A DNA stretch of 64,000 nt. Origin: Hyperoplus lanceolatus. Taxonomy: Eukaryota; Chordata; Actinopteri; Uranoscopiformes; Ammodytidae. The position numbers and the translations under genes were made by a program. Each line of letters opens with the position of its first letter. Positions within the stretch are counted from its first letter, which is position 1. The stretch is taken from contig CM049407.1 in assembly GCA_026929865.2 (NCBI GenBank), forward strand, positions 16,740,501 to 16,804,500, given 5' to 3'. Below, in pieces: positions 45,701 to 59,371 of the stretch. The notes under the pieces were generated by a model. The model saw only the letters and a list, made by a program, of their open reading frames with translations. It ran no database searches and was not told the origin of the DNA.

Positions 45701-46115
45701 GCATATTTACTTTATAGGAAAACTACAACTCCATTAGCCATGCTCTTTTCTCATTAGTCATTTTTTCATAGATAGAGAGTTGATCAGTAATACCTGGAGA
45801 GTGTAGTCTCTCCTGTGCGGCTTGCTTCGTTAGTCTAGACTAGAGGTTTGGATCCGTCTCTCGCACGCCTTCCTTGTATTCAAAATCAGTGCCGTTAGGA
45901 GCGGTTAGGAGTCTCGGGAGTGGGTCGCGGGGGATCGGGGTGGGGCAATATTACCTGGCTACATTCACTTGCAGTCGGACATTTGAAACTCGCGCTCGTA
46001 AATGTCTCTTAACAGCCAAAAATAAATGTTTAATTTGGCGCTGCCAACTGGGGTGGCAAGGCTTTTTTTAGGGTGGCAGTTGCCACCCCATGCCACCCCG
46101 GTAGATCCGCCCCTG
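42713..46115. mobile_element. hAT DNA transposon (CAGGGGCGGATCTA ends) containing another hAT
   Basis: Perfect 8-bp duplication atagcagg (42705-42712 and 46116-46123). The 14-bp ends caggggcggatcta are exact inverses. The G-run/C-run module is present inverted at 43482-43510. No transposase is recognised. A 1.44-kb hAT of another family is inserted at 43751. It lies about 50 bp from the LINE 5' end. Confidence 0.92.
43751..45191. mobile_element. hAT DNA transposon, TAGGGATGGGAATCG family, copy 2
   Basis: Perfect 8-bp duplication tggctggt (43743-43750 and 45192-45199). It is collinear with 18376-19854, with a small deletion near 43925 and a 14-bp and a few other short insertions or deletions. 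Similar short frames are conserved in both copies (for example RKKGFLIRFQRPAVYSRSSA at about 44140), but none resembles a known protein. Confidence 0.93.
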
Positions 46116-46123
46116 ATAGCAGG

Positions 46124-46420
46124 GTATTTTAAACTTGGAAAATGTCATCTGACATGAAAGTATGTGGAAGTTTTCATGTTACAGGGTTACTTGCAATATA
46201 TGAGTGATCAGAGTCTTCATCAAAGTGATGGCTTGTGGGAGGAAACTGTTGTAGTGTCTACTACACAAAAATAACTATTAACTATTTAACCTAAACATAT
46301 TTTCTAGCATATAGGGCAGCCTATATGGCACTGCATCCACATTTAATCTACTGGAAGAGTGGCACCCTAGGGCACTTGATCACATTTTCTTGCACTTTGA
46401 GCCACCGTAGAGGGCACTTC
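46124..46420. other. Short unassigned spacer
   Basis: No gene or repeat recognised between the hAT and the tetranucleotide array. Confidence 0.4.
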
Positions 46421-46479
46421 TCACTCACTCACTCACTCACTCACTCACTCACTCACTCACTCACTCACTCACTCACTCA
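46421..46479. repeat. (TCAC)n microsatellite at the LINE 3' end
   Basis: About 15 tetranucleotide units. It directly abuts the 3' end of the minus-strand LINE at 46480 and probably grew from that element's short-repeat tail. Confidence 0.95.
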
Positions 46480-48022
46480 TGCTTATGCTTATGGCTGTCC
46501 ATCGTATTCGATGATGACGTTGCTCCACTTGAGCTGAGTTATTATGGGGGGTTTCGTTGGTGCCATTTCATGTGGCTATGGAGGCCGATGCGCGACCCGC
46601 ATGGTTTGCCACATGTGGGGCAGATGTAGTCTGTACATGAGAGGGTGGCCCCTGCAGGGCGCTGGTGTCTCTGTGCACGCCGCTGTATTCTCCTCTCAGT
46701 GGCCTGCTCCTGGAGGTGTGCTACACCCTGGTGGCTGGCTGAGCGCCATGTGGGACGGTCGGCAGCCAGGCTTTCCAGGGATGCTGGCTGGATGTCACAG
46801 CGCTTCAGGAGGGTTTTGAGGTGGTCCTTGTATCGTTTTCGCTGTCCCCCAGCAGACCTACGACCTTCCTGAAGTTGGCCATAGAGGATCTGGCGGGGGA
46901 GTCGCTGGGTGGGCATGCGGACTACATGGCCGACCCAACGCAGATGTCTTGTGGCAAGGAGCACCTCGATGCTTGGTGTGTGGGTGCGGTCGAAGATGTC
47001 CACATGAGGGACTCTGTCCTCCCAGGACACACCCAGGATCCTTTGCAGGCAACGGATGTGGAATGCCTCAAGGGTTCTGATGTGCCTTTGATAAGGTGTA
47101 CAGGCTTCTGAGCTGTACAGCAGTGTGGACAGACAGACTGCTTTGTATACAGCTGCTTTTGTAGAAACTGTCAGGTTTCTATTTAGAAAGACTTTTTTTA
47201 AGCCTACCAAAGGCAGAGGAGGATAGGGCTATGCGGACCTGGATGTCACTGTCGATGTTGCAGGTGGGTGAGAGGACGCTTCCAAGGTAGGTGAAGTGCG
47301 GGACAATTGTGAGCTTTTGGCCGTCAATAGTGAAGATAGGCACTTCCGGTTGGTGGGATGTTTGCTGCACGATTATCTGAGTTTTGGATGTGTTGACTTT
47401 GAGTCCAAGGGCACTGTATATGGTGGTTACCACATCAAGTGCCCACTGCAGAGCATCTGGTGTGTGAGCGAGGAGTGCGCAGTCATCAGCGTACTGGAGC
47501 TCCAGGATTTGTCGCGTGGTGATTTTGGTGAAGGCCTGCAGGCGCCGGATATTGAATAGGTTTCCATCCAGTCAGAACTGGATGTGAACACCGTCTGTGG
47601 TTTCCAGGGCTTTGTGTGAGAGGAGGGTGACTGCGGACAGGAACATGTTGAACAGGACAGGGGCTAGGACACAGCCCTGCCTGACCCCTACTTTCACATT
47701 GAAAGAGGGGGATTTCTGGCCTCCGATGCAAACACAGGCTTGCATTTCATCATGGAGATTTTGAAGAATGTTGAGAAACTTTGGTGGAACCCCCAACTTT
47801 CCCAGTAATTCCCAGAGGAGTTTCCTGTTGACGGTGTCAAACGCCTTGGACAAGTCGATGAAGGCTACGTACAGATCCTTGTGGTGTTCCCGGCATTTTT
47901 CCTGTACTTGCCTAATTACAAAGATCTTGTCCGTAGTACTGCGGTCTCTCCTAAACCCACACTGTGATTCTGGTAGGATGTCCTCGGAAATGTGAGAGAC
48001 CAATCGAAAGAGCATGACTCTG
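46480..48022 (-). mobile_element. Second non-LTR retrotransposon, 5' truncated
   Basis: A minus-strand RT from motif 2 onwards plus a C-terminal zinc-finger-like end. It is truncated on the 5' side at the AC array (48023-48050) and ends in short repeats (cataagcataagcat, then GAGT units). It is a different family from the LINE at 38-42 kb, because its C-terminus has the CPTCGKPC zinc-knuckle-like end that the other lacks. Confidence 0.82.
46542..48022 (-). pseudogene. Reverse transcriptase of the second LINE, frameshifted
   Basis: Frame one (to 47572) has CGFRRDRSTTDKIFVIRQVQ, then AFIDLSKAFDTVNRKLLW and VGVRQGCVLAPVLFNMF. After a frame change, ELQYADDCALLAH (about 47500) supplies the catalytic YADD box, followed by HFTYLGSVLSPTCNIDSD. 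A further shift near 47200 leads to LLYSSEACTPYQRHIRTLEA, LRWVGHVVRMP and finally CPTCGKPCGSRIGLHSHMKWH, a C2H2-like finger at the C-terminus, just before the stop. No endonuclease is present. At least two frameshifts make it a relic. Confidence 0.85.
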
Positions 48023-48050
48023 GCACACACACACACACACACACACACAC
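48023..48050. repeat. (AC)n microsatellite at the LINE truncation point
   Basis: About 14 AC units lying at the 5' limit of the second LINE. Confidence 0.93.
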
Positions 48051-49851
48051 TGAATTTGTTTTGGAGAGGAGAGATATGGAGATGACGAGGGGTGCTTAAA
48101 AGTACAAAATACATGCACAGACAATCCCATGATACTTTGAGAAAACCAAAGTCCGTGCTTGCTTTCATTTCAGATACAAAGAGAACGTCAGTAGAAAAAA
48201 GTTGAGCAAACTTTGCAGAAAGCCTTAGGCATAAGACGAAAAAACTACACTGCATAAGCTGAACTTGAGGATAGTCAAACAATTATATATCTTCTTCATA
48301 CTAGAGAAGAACCAAATCAAACACCAATTTATTTGTACAGTGTTCTTTGAAAGTAATGCATGTGTTGGAACAGCCTAGACTTCATGTTTTGCTGTAAGCA
48401 CTTCATAATGAAGTTAATGTTGATTGATGATCATCATTGAGATGATCTGATTTTAATCATGCAATATATCAGTGATGCTCAGGTTCAAAGACCTTCATCT
48501 GTCTCTTTAAAAGATAACACTTCCTCCCCCACATACCAAAAAAAAAGATCAGTGGAAACCTAAGTCTATGTGGAGGTGTCAAAACATAGAAAAGACTTGC
48601 ATTTTGACTTGTTTTTCTTCTCTTTCTTTATGTTACTCACTCCGAATTTTAGTAAGGCATGATGGATCCCCTGAGTTTAAAATCACCTCAAAACTACAAA
48701 TCTCCGTCTGGAGTAGCATCGGCCTCGTTCCCCAGTGAAAAAAGGCACTGCTGCCAGCAGGGGGGCCATTGGGATTTTGCACATCATTCTCTACTTACAT
48801 AACTCTTTGCAAAGTTACGAGTGGTAAAAGGAGAGGCTACAAACATGTCCACAAAACCGGTGAATGAGAATATTACCTGTACATGGCAATACAACCAAAT
48901 ATAAATTAAGATTATGTCAAAACTCTTTTTTTTTTTTTTTTTTGGCGTTTTCAAGCTTTACTGGATAGTACAGAGTTGTCAGCTGCACCAGTTTATACAT
49001 TTCTTAGAGATCAAAACTTGCAGTTAAAGAACTGGAAATGCAAAACAGGCTAACATTCACCTGCCATCAGTGGGAATATGTTAAAGGGACCAATTGTGAT
49101 TCAGCCAAAGCACCATATTAGAGTGACACTGTGGTGCGCTAACTGGATTACAGGTTGGTTAAAGTTGTTGTAAAGTTGTGACGAATATTTTCTTTCTCGT
49201 TTACATCCCCTACTCATTTTCTTGCTGAAGTCCTCATAGACTATAGTGGAATTAATTAATCCTCAGTAAAGATGTGCTGACAGGAGCTCAACCCTCTCTT
49301 ACACTCTAATTGTTCCAGTGAGACTGAGACTCAAAATGATACTCATCTTGAAGGGTGCGTGAGTTTGTGTTAGTGGGTTGGTCCCCCTTGACAGCCATTT
49401 GCTTGTCTCATTCTTGCTGTGATCTTTTGTTCAAGCTTGCTCCACGCTAGTCCTGAATTGGTACGTATAGCTAGCAGCCACTGGATGCTGTACAAGTCTG
49501 AAGTACGCATCTCATTAGGAAGTTTCTTGTGTGTCTTGTTTTTTACTTGTCGGTTAGTTCATGGTGCCAGGATGTGCGTCCCCATTTAAAATAAAGTACA
49601 CACTGACTTGGCTGAGAGAACGATTACTGTTGCCTGCATCTAAAGTATTGTGCCTGCCAGTGACTGCAAACCCTAGCTTTCCATTTTCCCCTCTCTGCCC
49701 TAAGAATGCCTCTATGTTCCCACTCATGTCCATGTTTTGGTATACTAATGCTCTGAGTGCTTTGAACGCCTTTGATGAACTGGGAGCACCATGATGACGC
49801 ACAATGGCATTGAACATGCATAGCTACAGACTTTGACTTGTTCCTTTACAG
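48051..49851. other. Intergenic sequence, no gene seen
   Basis: Contains an 18-base poly-T at about 48926 and otherwise unassigned sequence. An 87-codon minus frame (49554-49817) has no recognisable domain. Confidence 0.45.
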
Positions 49852-49963
49852 CTCTAGCCATGATCTTGATTATAGTGACTATGCCTCTATAAGCAGTGGC
49901 AGCCTAGACATTGACAACATTAACCCAGACCTCTTTGAAACAGAATGTACCATTACAGACTGA
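49852..49963 (+). CDS. Possible terminal exon of a host gene
   Basis: After a good polypyrimidine tract and acceptor (cttgttcctttacag, ending 49851) an open frame in one phase reads SSHDLDYSDYASISSGSLDI and then DNINPDLFETECTITD before TGA at 49961-49963. The composition (acidic, Ser/Asp/Tyr-rich, no low complexity) is that of a cytoplasmic tail rather than random AT-rich sequence. The other exons would have to lie upstream and I cannot locate them. I do not recognise the protein. It could still be a chance frame, since only 37 codons are involved. Confidence 0.3.
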
Positions 49964-50188
49964 GTATTTTCTAGCTTGAGAATGATTCATTTAAAATTCA
50001 CTCTTACTTGCACGGCACCTGCTCTATAGACCTTAACTTGTAATGCGATGACTGTCAAATCCTATCGGCTGAACCCCACTGTCAGCATTAAATCCATTAG
50101 ACAGTGCCCCATTGCTCTGTGGTCTCTCAGACAGTACCTTTACTCACAAGCTCACATTGCAGTCACCTTAGAGATGTATGTTCACACA

Positions 50189-50224
<36 letters not shown>

Positions 50225-50245
50225 CACACACAAATGCAAGCATGA

Positions 50246-50282
<37 letters not shown>
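50189..50282. repeat. Two (CA)n arrays
   Basis: Arrays at 50189-50222 and 50247-50282 separated by a short degenerate spacer. They cause spurious Thr-His frames. Confidence 0.95.
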
Positions 50283-50285
<3 letters not shown>

Positions 50286-51225
50286 TCAGGAGTGGCAGTT
50301 TTAAAAACCCATTTTCCCCTTGGTTAAGCAAGCAGCAACAACACTTGACTAATGGAATACCCTGCTCCTAAATGAGGTCGGAGAAATTCTATCTTACACA
50401 TACTGGTCGTGGTGAATTCTAATACAGTCACGTTTTCATCTCCTGTAGGCTGAAGTCTTACACTATTGACTTTTGCCATCAAGGCCCAGCCAGCAAGGTT
50501 CTAAAGCCACGTACATCTTGTGAGTTGATCATTTTGTGATAAAAGGCATCACTTTCTAAGAGAGAGAGGTAAGAATAAAGTATCTCCAGACCATTTGCAT
50601 TCTGTGAATCTTGCAATTGCTGGAATGTATGCAATTTCAATCTTACCTCACAATATTCGCTAAAGCACAACATTTCCCCAGCTATCGGCAATTTTAAGTC
50701 TCATGCCTTAATGCAGTGTACTAAGGATTGTGTCTCCAGGTGCATTTTTGTGAAGTTCAACTGGCAGGGATTACACCATAAGCGTTTTTGTAGTGTCTCT
50801 TTCCCCCTTTCCAGCCTGTGAGAATTAGCATAGCCACTGTCCCCAAATGACATATTTGTTTTCATTATAATTAAACAAGCGGGCACTTTATATGTTGCTC
50901 TTGGAACACCATATGAACTGAAAGCCAAAGGCCACCCATTGAGTTGAGGGATCCAACCTGTTGTCTAACAAAATAAGCAACATTGAAACACTTTATTTCA
51001 TCAATTCAGAGTATCCCATGTTGAAAAAACAAATCTTTCCCCACAAATGTCCCTGGTTAAGGTTTGTACTTTTCGGCGCAATTCTGAAATACTGAAAGTG
51101 CTCTCCCTGTTGAAGTTTCTGATCTTTATTTGACAACCATCCCCATCAGGCGATAGGGGATGTGCAAAATGTGTGGTCTCCCCATACCTGTTGCTCTCCG
51201 CCCGTTTTCGCATAATTAGGCTCAA
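50283..51225. other. Intergenic sequence, no gene seen
   Basis: Three overlapping frames of 70-75 codons on the minus strand (50479-51225) have no recognisable content. Confidence 0.45.
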
Positions 51226-51526
51226 TAGGACTGCAATTAACGATTATTTTGATAATCGATTTATCTGTCGATTACTTTCTTAATTAACCGATTATTAATT
51301 TATCAGTTTCCCAAAGCCCATGTTGACGTCCTCAAATGTATTGGTATGTTCAAAACACAAAGATATTTCAGTTTACTGTCATTAAACTGACATTAAACTT
51401 ACTGAAAACAGAGAATTTGGACATTCTTTATTAAAAAATGACTCAAAACAATTAATCGATTATCAGTTGGCGATTAATTGAATAATCGATTAATAATCGA
51501 TTATTCGATTAATCCTTGCAGCTCTG
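51226..51526. mobile_element. hAT-type MITE with TAATCGATTA-rich ends
   Basis: Left end taggactgcaattaacgatt and right end attaatccttgcagctctg form imperfect inverted repeats dense in cgattaat words, the form of a common vertebrate hAT MITE. A clear 8-bp duplication is not seen (aggctcaa against ccatacac), and both tips show point changes, so it is an older copy. Confidence 0.7.
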
Positions 51527-52085
51527 CCATACACCCCCACCTGCCATACTATGCTACCACTGCCACTGGTTTTATCACTTTTTTTATTATCACTGTTTGG
51601 CTGCAGTCCCAGTATGTCTTCCTTCAGGGCACTGAAGGTCTCTGCAGGGTCTTAGCCATGTCATGACTGACTGGTAAAAAGAGTTTACTCTTTGTCTAGC
51701 CTGTCAACATCAAGCAGCTGCCACATTGGCCTGATATGGTCTTCTTTTCAAAGAAAAAGTGCACATTAAAGGTGCATATTCTGTTTTTCCTCTCTGCAGT
51801 ACAAGTTTGAGAAAAATTGGTAAGACCTTTAAAAGGATAAGAGTTGACATATAGATGTATGGCCAATTTATAGCCCTGTCAGATAATGGCAACCCAATAA
51901 TACAAGATATGATGCTACAGACATGCGGGCAGACAGAATCTGCTGACTGGCTTGTATCTAAGTAGTTATTTTAATTTGTGATGCAAAATAAATGAATACG
52001 TGTCTCCAGAACACATTAAAATTATTTTAAAAAATGTTTCTGTTTATTGATTTTTCCAGTTATGATTAAATGAGAAGTATGCAAA
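51527..52085. other. Intergenic sequence, no gene seen
   Basis: No supported feature. Confidence 0.45.
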
Positions 52086-52504
52086 ATGGTTCTTTTAGCT
52101 AACTTCCTGTCAGTTAGCAGTCCCCTCCCTCATCCCTACGTCACCATATTAATCCACAGCGGTCTTCAAGCAGTGGGTTATCTAGCATCATCTCAGATCT
52201 GTAAGTGCGATACAACATGATAAAAAACCATAAAAACAGTAAGGATTTTTACCTTCTCCACTATTGTAGGCGCATAGATATTCACCCCTCTGTCTGACGT
52301 GGCCGTTGTAGCGTTCTCTCTTCTGATTGGATAAACGGTTGTGTGATCCTTGAAAAGTTTCTTGACGATTACGTGCAGAGTGGAGTGACCGAGAGACCTG
52401 TGTTATGACGCGCGCACACTATATAAGTGATCACTGTATGAATACAGAGCGATTTAACACGTTCAGTATATCAACATTCATATATCACTTACTTCTGCTT
52501 TAAC
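52086..52504. repeat. Dispersed repeat A, copy 3
   Basis: Shares ttcttttagctaacttcctg, ccctacgtcacca and ttgtaggcgcata with copies 1 and 2 and ends cacttacttctgctttaa. The left tip is missing. The block between the two halves differs from copy 2, so copies of this family vary internally. Confidence 0.72.
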
Positions 52505-53127
52505 TAACCGGTTACACTTGTACATGTGCACACCCTTAATTTAACTAAAATGTAGGGTCTCAATACAGAAGGAAGACAGATCAGTGTTTTTTCTGGAAAT
52601 CAGATATGAACAGTAGGGAAATGCGGTGGTTACCCGGTGGATGAATGGAATATGACAGTAACAGGTGTGAAAAATATCTAGTGAAGTTAGATAGAGAGAT
52701 ACACCATATGGCTAACAAAGTATAGTTTATACATCCAACCCTGACATTTTAAAAGCATCCTCAGCTATCCTGACTAGTTTACAGAGTGATGCCCATTAGC
52801 TATTAGCTAAGGTCAAAAAGTTCACGTTGCATCGCTACCATTCATTCTCTTAACTGTATTTCACTGTCCTCTTGTCAAGACTTTGATTGCTTGTGACTTA
52901 TTCCATGCATGAGTAAAGTCAGCCACAAGGTATAAACCTCTGGACTCTAAGATTGTTTCTCTCAGCACAAGTAATTTGGATGTATTAGTCAAAATCAAGC
53001 TCCATGAACCAATGCATGGGTCACATTAACATTGCCGGCTTTGTGTGATTCATTGTGTTTATGTAGTCATTTTGACTTATCTCTACAGTTGCCAAATTCT
53101 GTGGATTTTTTGGGGGAAAATATCCAT
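52505..53127. other. Intergenic sequence, no gene seen
   Basis: No supported feature up to the cat trinucleotide that precedes the next element. Confidence 0.45.
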
Positions 53128-54570
53128 GGGCCGGTTTCCCGATAACGTCATCTCTTAGCGAGCTACGAAGACTCCTACGTTATGACTTACCAAAGTTGTT
53201 TACCTCTGTAGTCGTGGTTCCCGAACGGTCTCTTAGGAGAAACACTCCTTACGTCGTACGTACACTGCTGAAATCGATTGCTCAGAGTTCGATTTTCCAT
53301 TTCCTGCTTATTTCATGCGAAGCTGCATGACAAGTCTTTGCGAATAAAAGATTACTAGACATCCTTCTAAACCGAAACATTTATTTAACACCTCTTGCTT
53401 TATAATCTTAGTATCTTTAAGAACAATAATCACGTTTCGTGGTGGGTCAGTAAGGAAACTGAAAGTAGATATAATATCGCCAATAGCCTATATCAATAAA
53501 AACAGACGGCCCAAACAGCGTCCAAATGAGCTAAAATCCTAATTACAACAAACAGTAACATGGCACACTTATTTTAAGGTAAGCTTTAATTGATTATTCA
53601 TTAATTTTTTCACACGTTTACATGTTTTGAGACGGAGAATCCGACGCACTCTGCTGTCAGCTGAGCCGGCTCTGCGGAGCTGTCAGCCGGCTCAGCTGAC
53701 AGCTCCGCAGTGCGATGGTTCTAGTGTTAACCTTGGTCGAACGTACTACCATAGCCTATACTGATTTAAAAAAGGTAGCCTAGGCTATAGAAAAATATAG
53801 AAACAGCGGAGGAGATTAAGATTGTTTCCAGCAATTATTTTCTTCATGAATGACTTGTGGCAGTTCCATGCGCAACAGGGATGTCACTCGTGTCCGTTTT
53901 ACGCATGGTGCTTACGGAAGGATATGTGGGGGTCTGTAGTAGCCTATCTCTGGCGATGCCACAGCGATCGCAGGGACTTCGCTTGTCATTAAATGTATAC
54001 ATCTGACTGTATTTCATATCAAAGGGACACAGCGATGACTATTAAATATCAAACTGATAAAAACGATCTGACTGTAGGTTATAGTGTATCACGTAGGCCT
54101 TATAAAGTATTTTCATATTGACGGACATCGCATCCAATCAGTTAATGCTGATTGTCAAGTCAGTTAGATGACTATGTACTTGTTCATATAGTTTGAACAC
54201 TTTGTGAATCAGAGTGAATGGTATTCTGCTAAAATATATAGCTTACTTTAAATGTGATATGTACGCTATATACAGTTATCGTTTTTAACAGTTTGTCATT
54301 TAATACAGTCATCGCTGTGTCCGTTTGATATGAAATACAGTCAGATGTATTAGTTAAATGACACAAATGAGAGCTGAAACATCCCTACGGTAGAGCTAAG
54401 AAGGCTCTGAGGGCGCTCCAGACCAACCTTACCAACGTATGACGTACGAAAGAGATTCGTAGCAAAGAACGTTTCGGGAAACAGGCGAAACGTTAAGTAG
54501 GAACTCTACGTAGGGGTTACGAATGACGTAGCGTTAAGAAGGCTCTACGAAGGCTTTGGGAAACCGGCCC
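53128..54570. mobile_element. Harbinger-like non-autonomous element with GGGCCGGTTTCCC ends
   Basis: The 13-bp ends gggccggtttccc are exact inverses and are flanked by cat on both sides (53125-53127 and 54571-54573), fitting a 3-bp duplication. Subterminal words (ctacgaag, gacgtagcg, ctacgta) recur in both halves. There is an internal 50-bp inverted repeat (53998-54048 against 54300-54351) and a strong hairpin (53653-53703). No transposase is seen. Confidence 0.85.
53653..53703. repeat. Perfect 19-bp hairpin with 13-base loop
   Basis: Stem gctgtcagctgagccggct at 53653-53671 pairs exactly with 53685-53703. The loop ctgcggagctgtc overlaps a second, alternative palindrome (ctgcggagctgtcagc with gctgacagctccgcag, 53672-53710), so two mutually exclusive hairpins are possible. 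Confidence 0.9.
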
Positions 54571-54573
54571 CAT

Positions 54574-56679
54574 ATCTTTTGCACATATGCAAACTAAATA
54601 CAGATATGCACTGTTCTGGCAAGACATAGTTCCAGCACTCTGCCTTTTTCCATTATTTAAATATGGAGGGCAGGTAGAGTGGGCAGCAAAGCTTAACTTA
54701 CCATCCATAGGCTCAAGCTTTTATAGTTTTTACAATCACAAGATAGGTATCAATCATAGTATATTCTAATTCTCAGCATAATGAGCATATTTTTCCCAAA
54801 TGTCCAATTATATATCACTCATCGGTGTCAATTGACAGTTTGTATTTTTTGAGAAATGTATTTGTTTACTTATTTTTGCATTTTTAAGAAGATGTTTTTG
54901 TGGGCCAGAGTGCATCAGTTGACGCAATTTATATTGAGGCCACCATTCCAAAAAAATCACTTCAGAACCTAGGGCTTTTCCTTGGGGGCTTAATTACTAA
55001 AAAATGCAACGTTACATCAAGCAGATAACAGTTTCCGTATTTCTCCAAAAACCTTTTCTCTAATTTAATAAGATAAACATCTGGTCTTAGGGGAAATAAA
55101 TCACTCGCACAGACAGACATAGGTGCACAGTTTAGTTTAGTTTCATGTATTAAGATCTCCATTGGCTTCTGTCTGTCTTAGACAGTATAGCTAATCTTCC
55201 TGGGGTCTTCATTACTTCATAACAAACATATTAACATACATCATAACAAATGTCCACAATGCATCACAACAACACTTAACAAAAGCTCAAACCTGTCTAA
55301 TGGATACAATAGCTCATCATTACAATCATTCATCCATCCAATAGTTGGGAAAAGCATGTGCCTGAAAATTATTTTACAAAGTAACAAAATAATGGATAGA
55401 TAGCTCAAAGTTATTTCAAATCTTCAAGATAATTCAAATAATGAATACAATAAATAGTAAGCTGGTTTACACCATTTCTTGTGTAAATAAATACGATTTT
55501 AACTTTTTATGAAAACATATTTTATCAGACAGTAAATCTCTGTACAAAACAGTTAATTTATATATTACACTAGTGCAAGAGCAACTCTCAAAAGATTAAG
55601 CAGCTGGGCAAGTTGGGGAACAGGGACGGGAGGAAGGAAGGAAGGGTTAGGAGAAAAAAATCTTTTGACAGCTAACTCATTATCTATGTAGTTATCCTCC
55701 AGTAGCCAGCTCTTTCCCCCTCTCCCTCTTTCTGTCTCTCTCTATCTGTCAGCGGAGGAATGAAATCCTTCTCTCATGAAGGCTTAACAGAGATTATCCT
55801 GGTGTCCCAGGGGAGGGTGGAATGGGTGCTGAGATGCCACATTACAGATGCAGCAAAGGTTATAGTACATTTAATGGGCCTGAGGTTGAGCAGTAGGGAC
55901 AGAAAAGGAGAGAAGGCAATAACTACATACAAGTATCCTACCTCTTTTTCTCTCTCATTCTCCAAGCCTCTATCTCTATCTATCTATGCATGCAGTCCTT
56001 CCTATGCATCCCTGTGCTATTGCTATTTCTCTCCATAACCAAACCCACAACCCATCCTCCTGTGTCTGTCACCACATTTTTTCCTGAACTAGCTCCATTC
56101 AAAAATATACTGTATACATTGGAGATGTAGTATTTGTAATAATTCACACATGTAACTATTTTCAAATCACTTTTAAAAAGGCCAATAGTAGTTCCACTTC
56201 TTGCAGTCTATTTCACCTACAATACCTCTTGTCAACAGTAGCCTAATTTAATTTAATTATACACACCAAGTGGAATGAATCACTACTGCCCTGCTCTACT
56301 CTCCCTGCTGAATATGTAACAGCTGACGATGAAGGTGACATCCACCCCACCTCTGTCTCTCACCTGGGTTCTCTTTGGTGAGCCCTATCCCATCTTCCGT
56401 CCTTCTGTTCTCTTGTTTGACACTAATAAGCTCCAAGCTTATTCTGGTCAAAGTGACCCTGCCTCACACAAACACACATATTCATAGCTTACACATTAGT
56501 AGTAGTGTGTAGCTGCATCTGAATGCATACCACTGTATGGTGGCCCAGAGGGCTCAACACTCTGCAACAAAACACAAGCAAACTAACAGGCAGCATAATA
56601 ATTATACATATCAACTTAGGGAGTATTCTTAATTACAGTATACAGGGTAGTTGTCGTATGTATAGGAATTCTGCTCTCC
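54574..56679. other. Intergenic sequence with a possible LINE tail
   Basis: No gene recognised. At about 55140-55230 the motif attaagatctccattggct, then ctaatcttcctggggtc, resembles the 3' end of a widespread teleost LINE; this is a tentative reading. A pyrimidine-rich stretch lies at 55710-55750. Confidence 0.35.
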
Positions 56680-56870
56680 TTAAAGTGTCTAGAAGGAGTT
56701 TTTGTCGATTCTAGCGGCACCTCTGGACAAACGCAGTAGTGTCTTTATGACAGCAGAGCCCAAGCTCGTGCTGGCAGCGCGTGTATTTATTTAGGAAGCA
56801 TGTGAATACTTCCATGAAGAGAGACCACAGATGTGTTGCGATGAGGTAATGTATTTCAATGTGACTATGT
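56680..56870. repeat. Diverged relative of the TTAA element, fragment
   Basis: Starts with ttaaagtgtctagaaggag, comparable to the inverted right end of the TTAA elements. It continues with gcggcacctctggacaaacg, which in reverse matches their cttttgtccaaaggggccgc block, and has gatgaggtaatg matching their cattacctcatc. It is an older, partial copy. Confidence 0.5.
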
Positions 56871-58979
<2,109 letters not shown>

Positions 58980-59199
58980 AAAAAAGTAACTACATTATGT
59001 TACTTGTTTGACTATGGAGAACTTTGTTTTCAAAAGTTGGAAATACATGCATTTCACATTCATGAGGGACTGAATGTTGAAGCGATTTTGAAGAAAAGCA
59101 TAGCATCAGCTCCCCGATGGCATGTAGGGTAGACTTGTGCTGACAATGCATGACTAGATCACACAAACACACTCACACTAATCTGGCATGACCACTTCC

Positions 59200-59325
59200 G
59201 CCAGCGTCTATTCGCAGCCCTGACGCAGCCCCCTCCTTTTCCGGTTGCTGGCTTTACCCTATTGTGATCCCCCTCAAATTCGGAAACAATTCGCTCACAG
59301 TCAACCCGTGTGCTTATGTGCAGCG

Positions 59326-59371
<46 letters not shown>

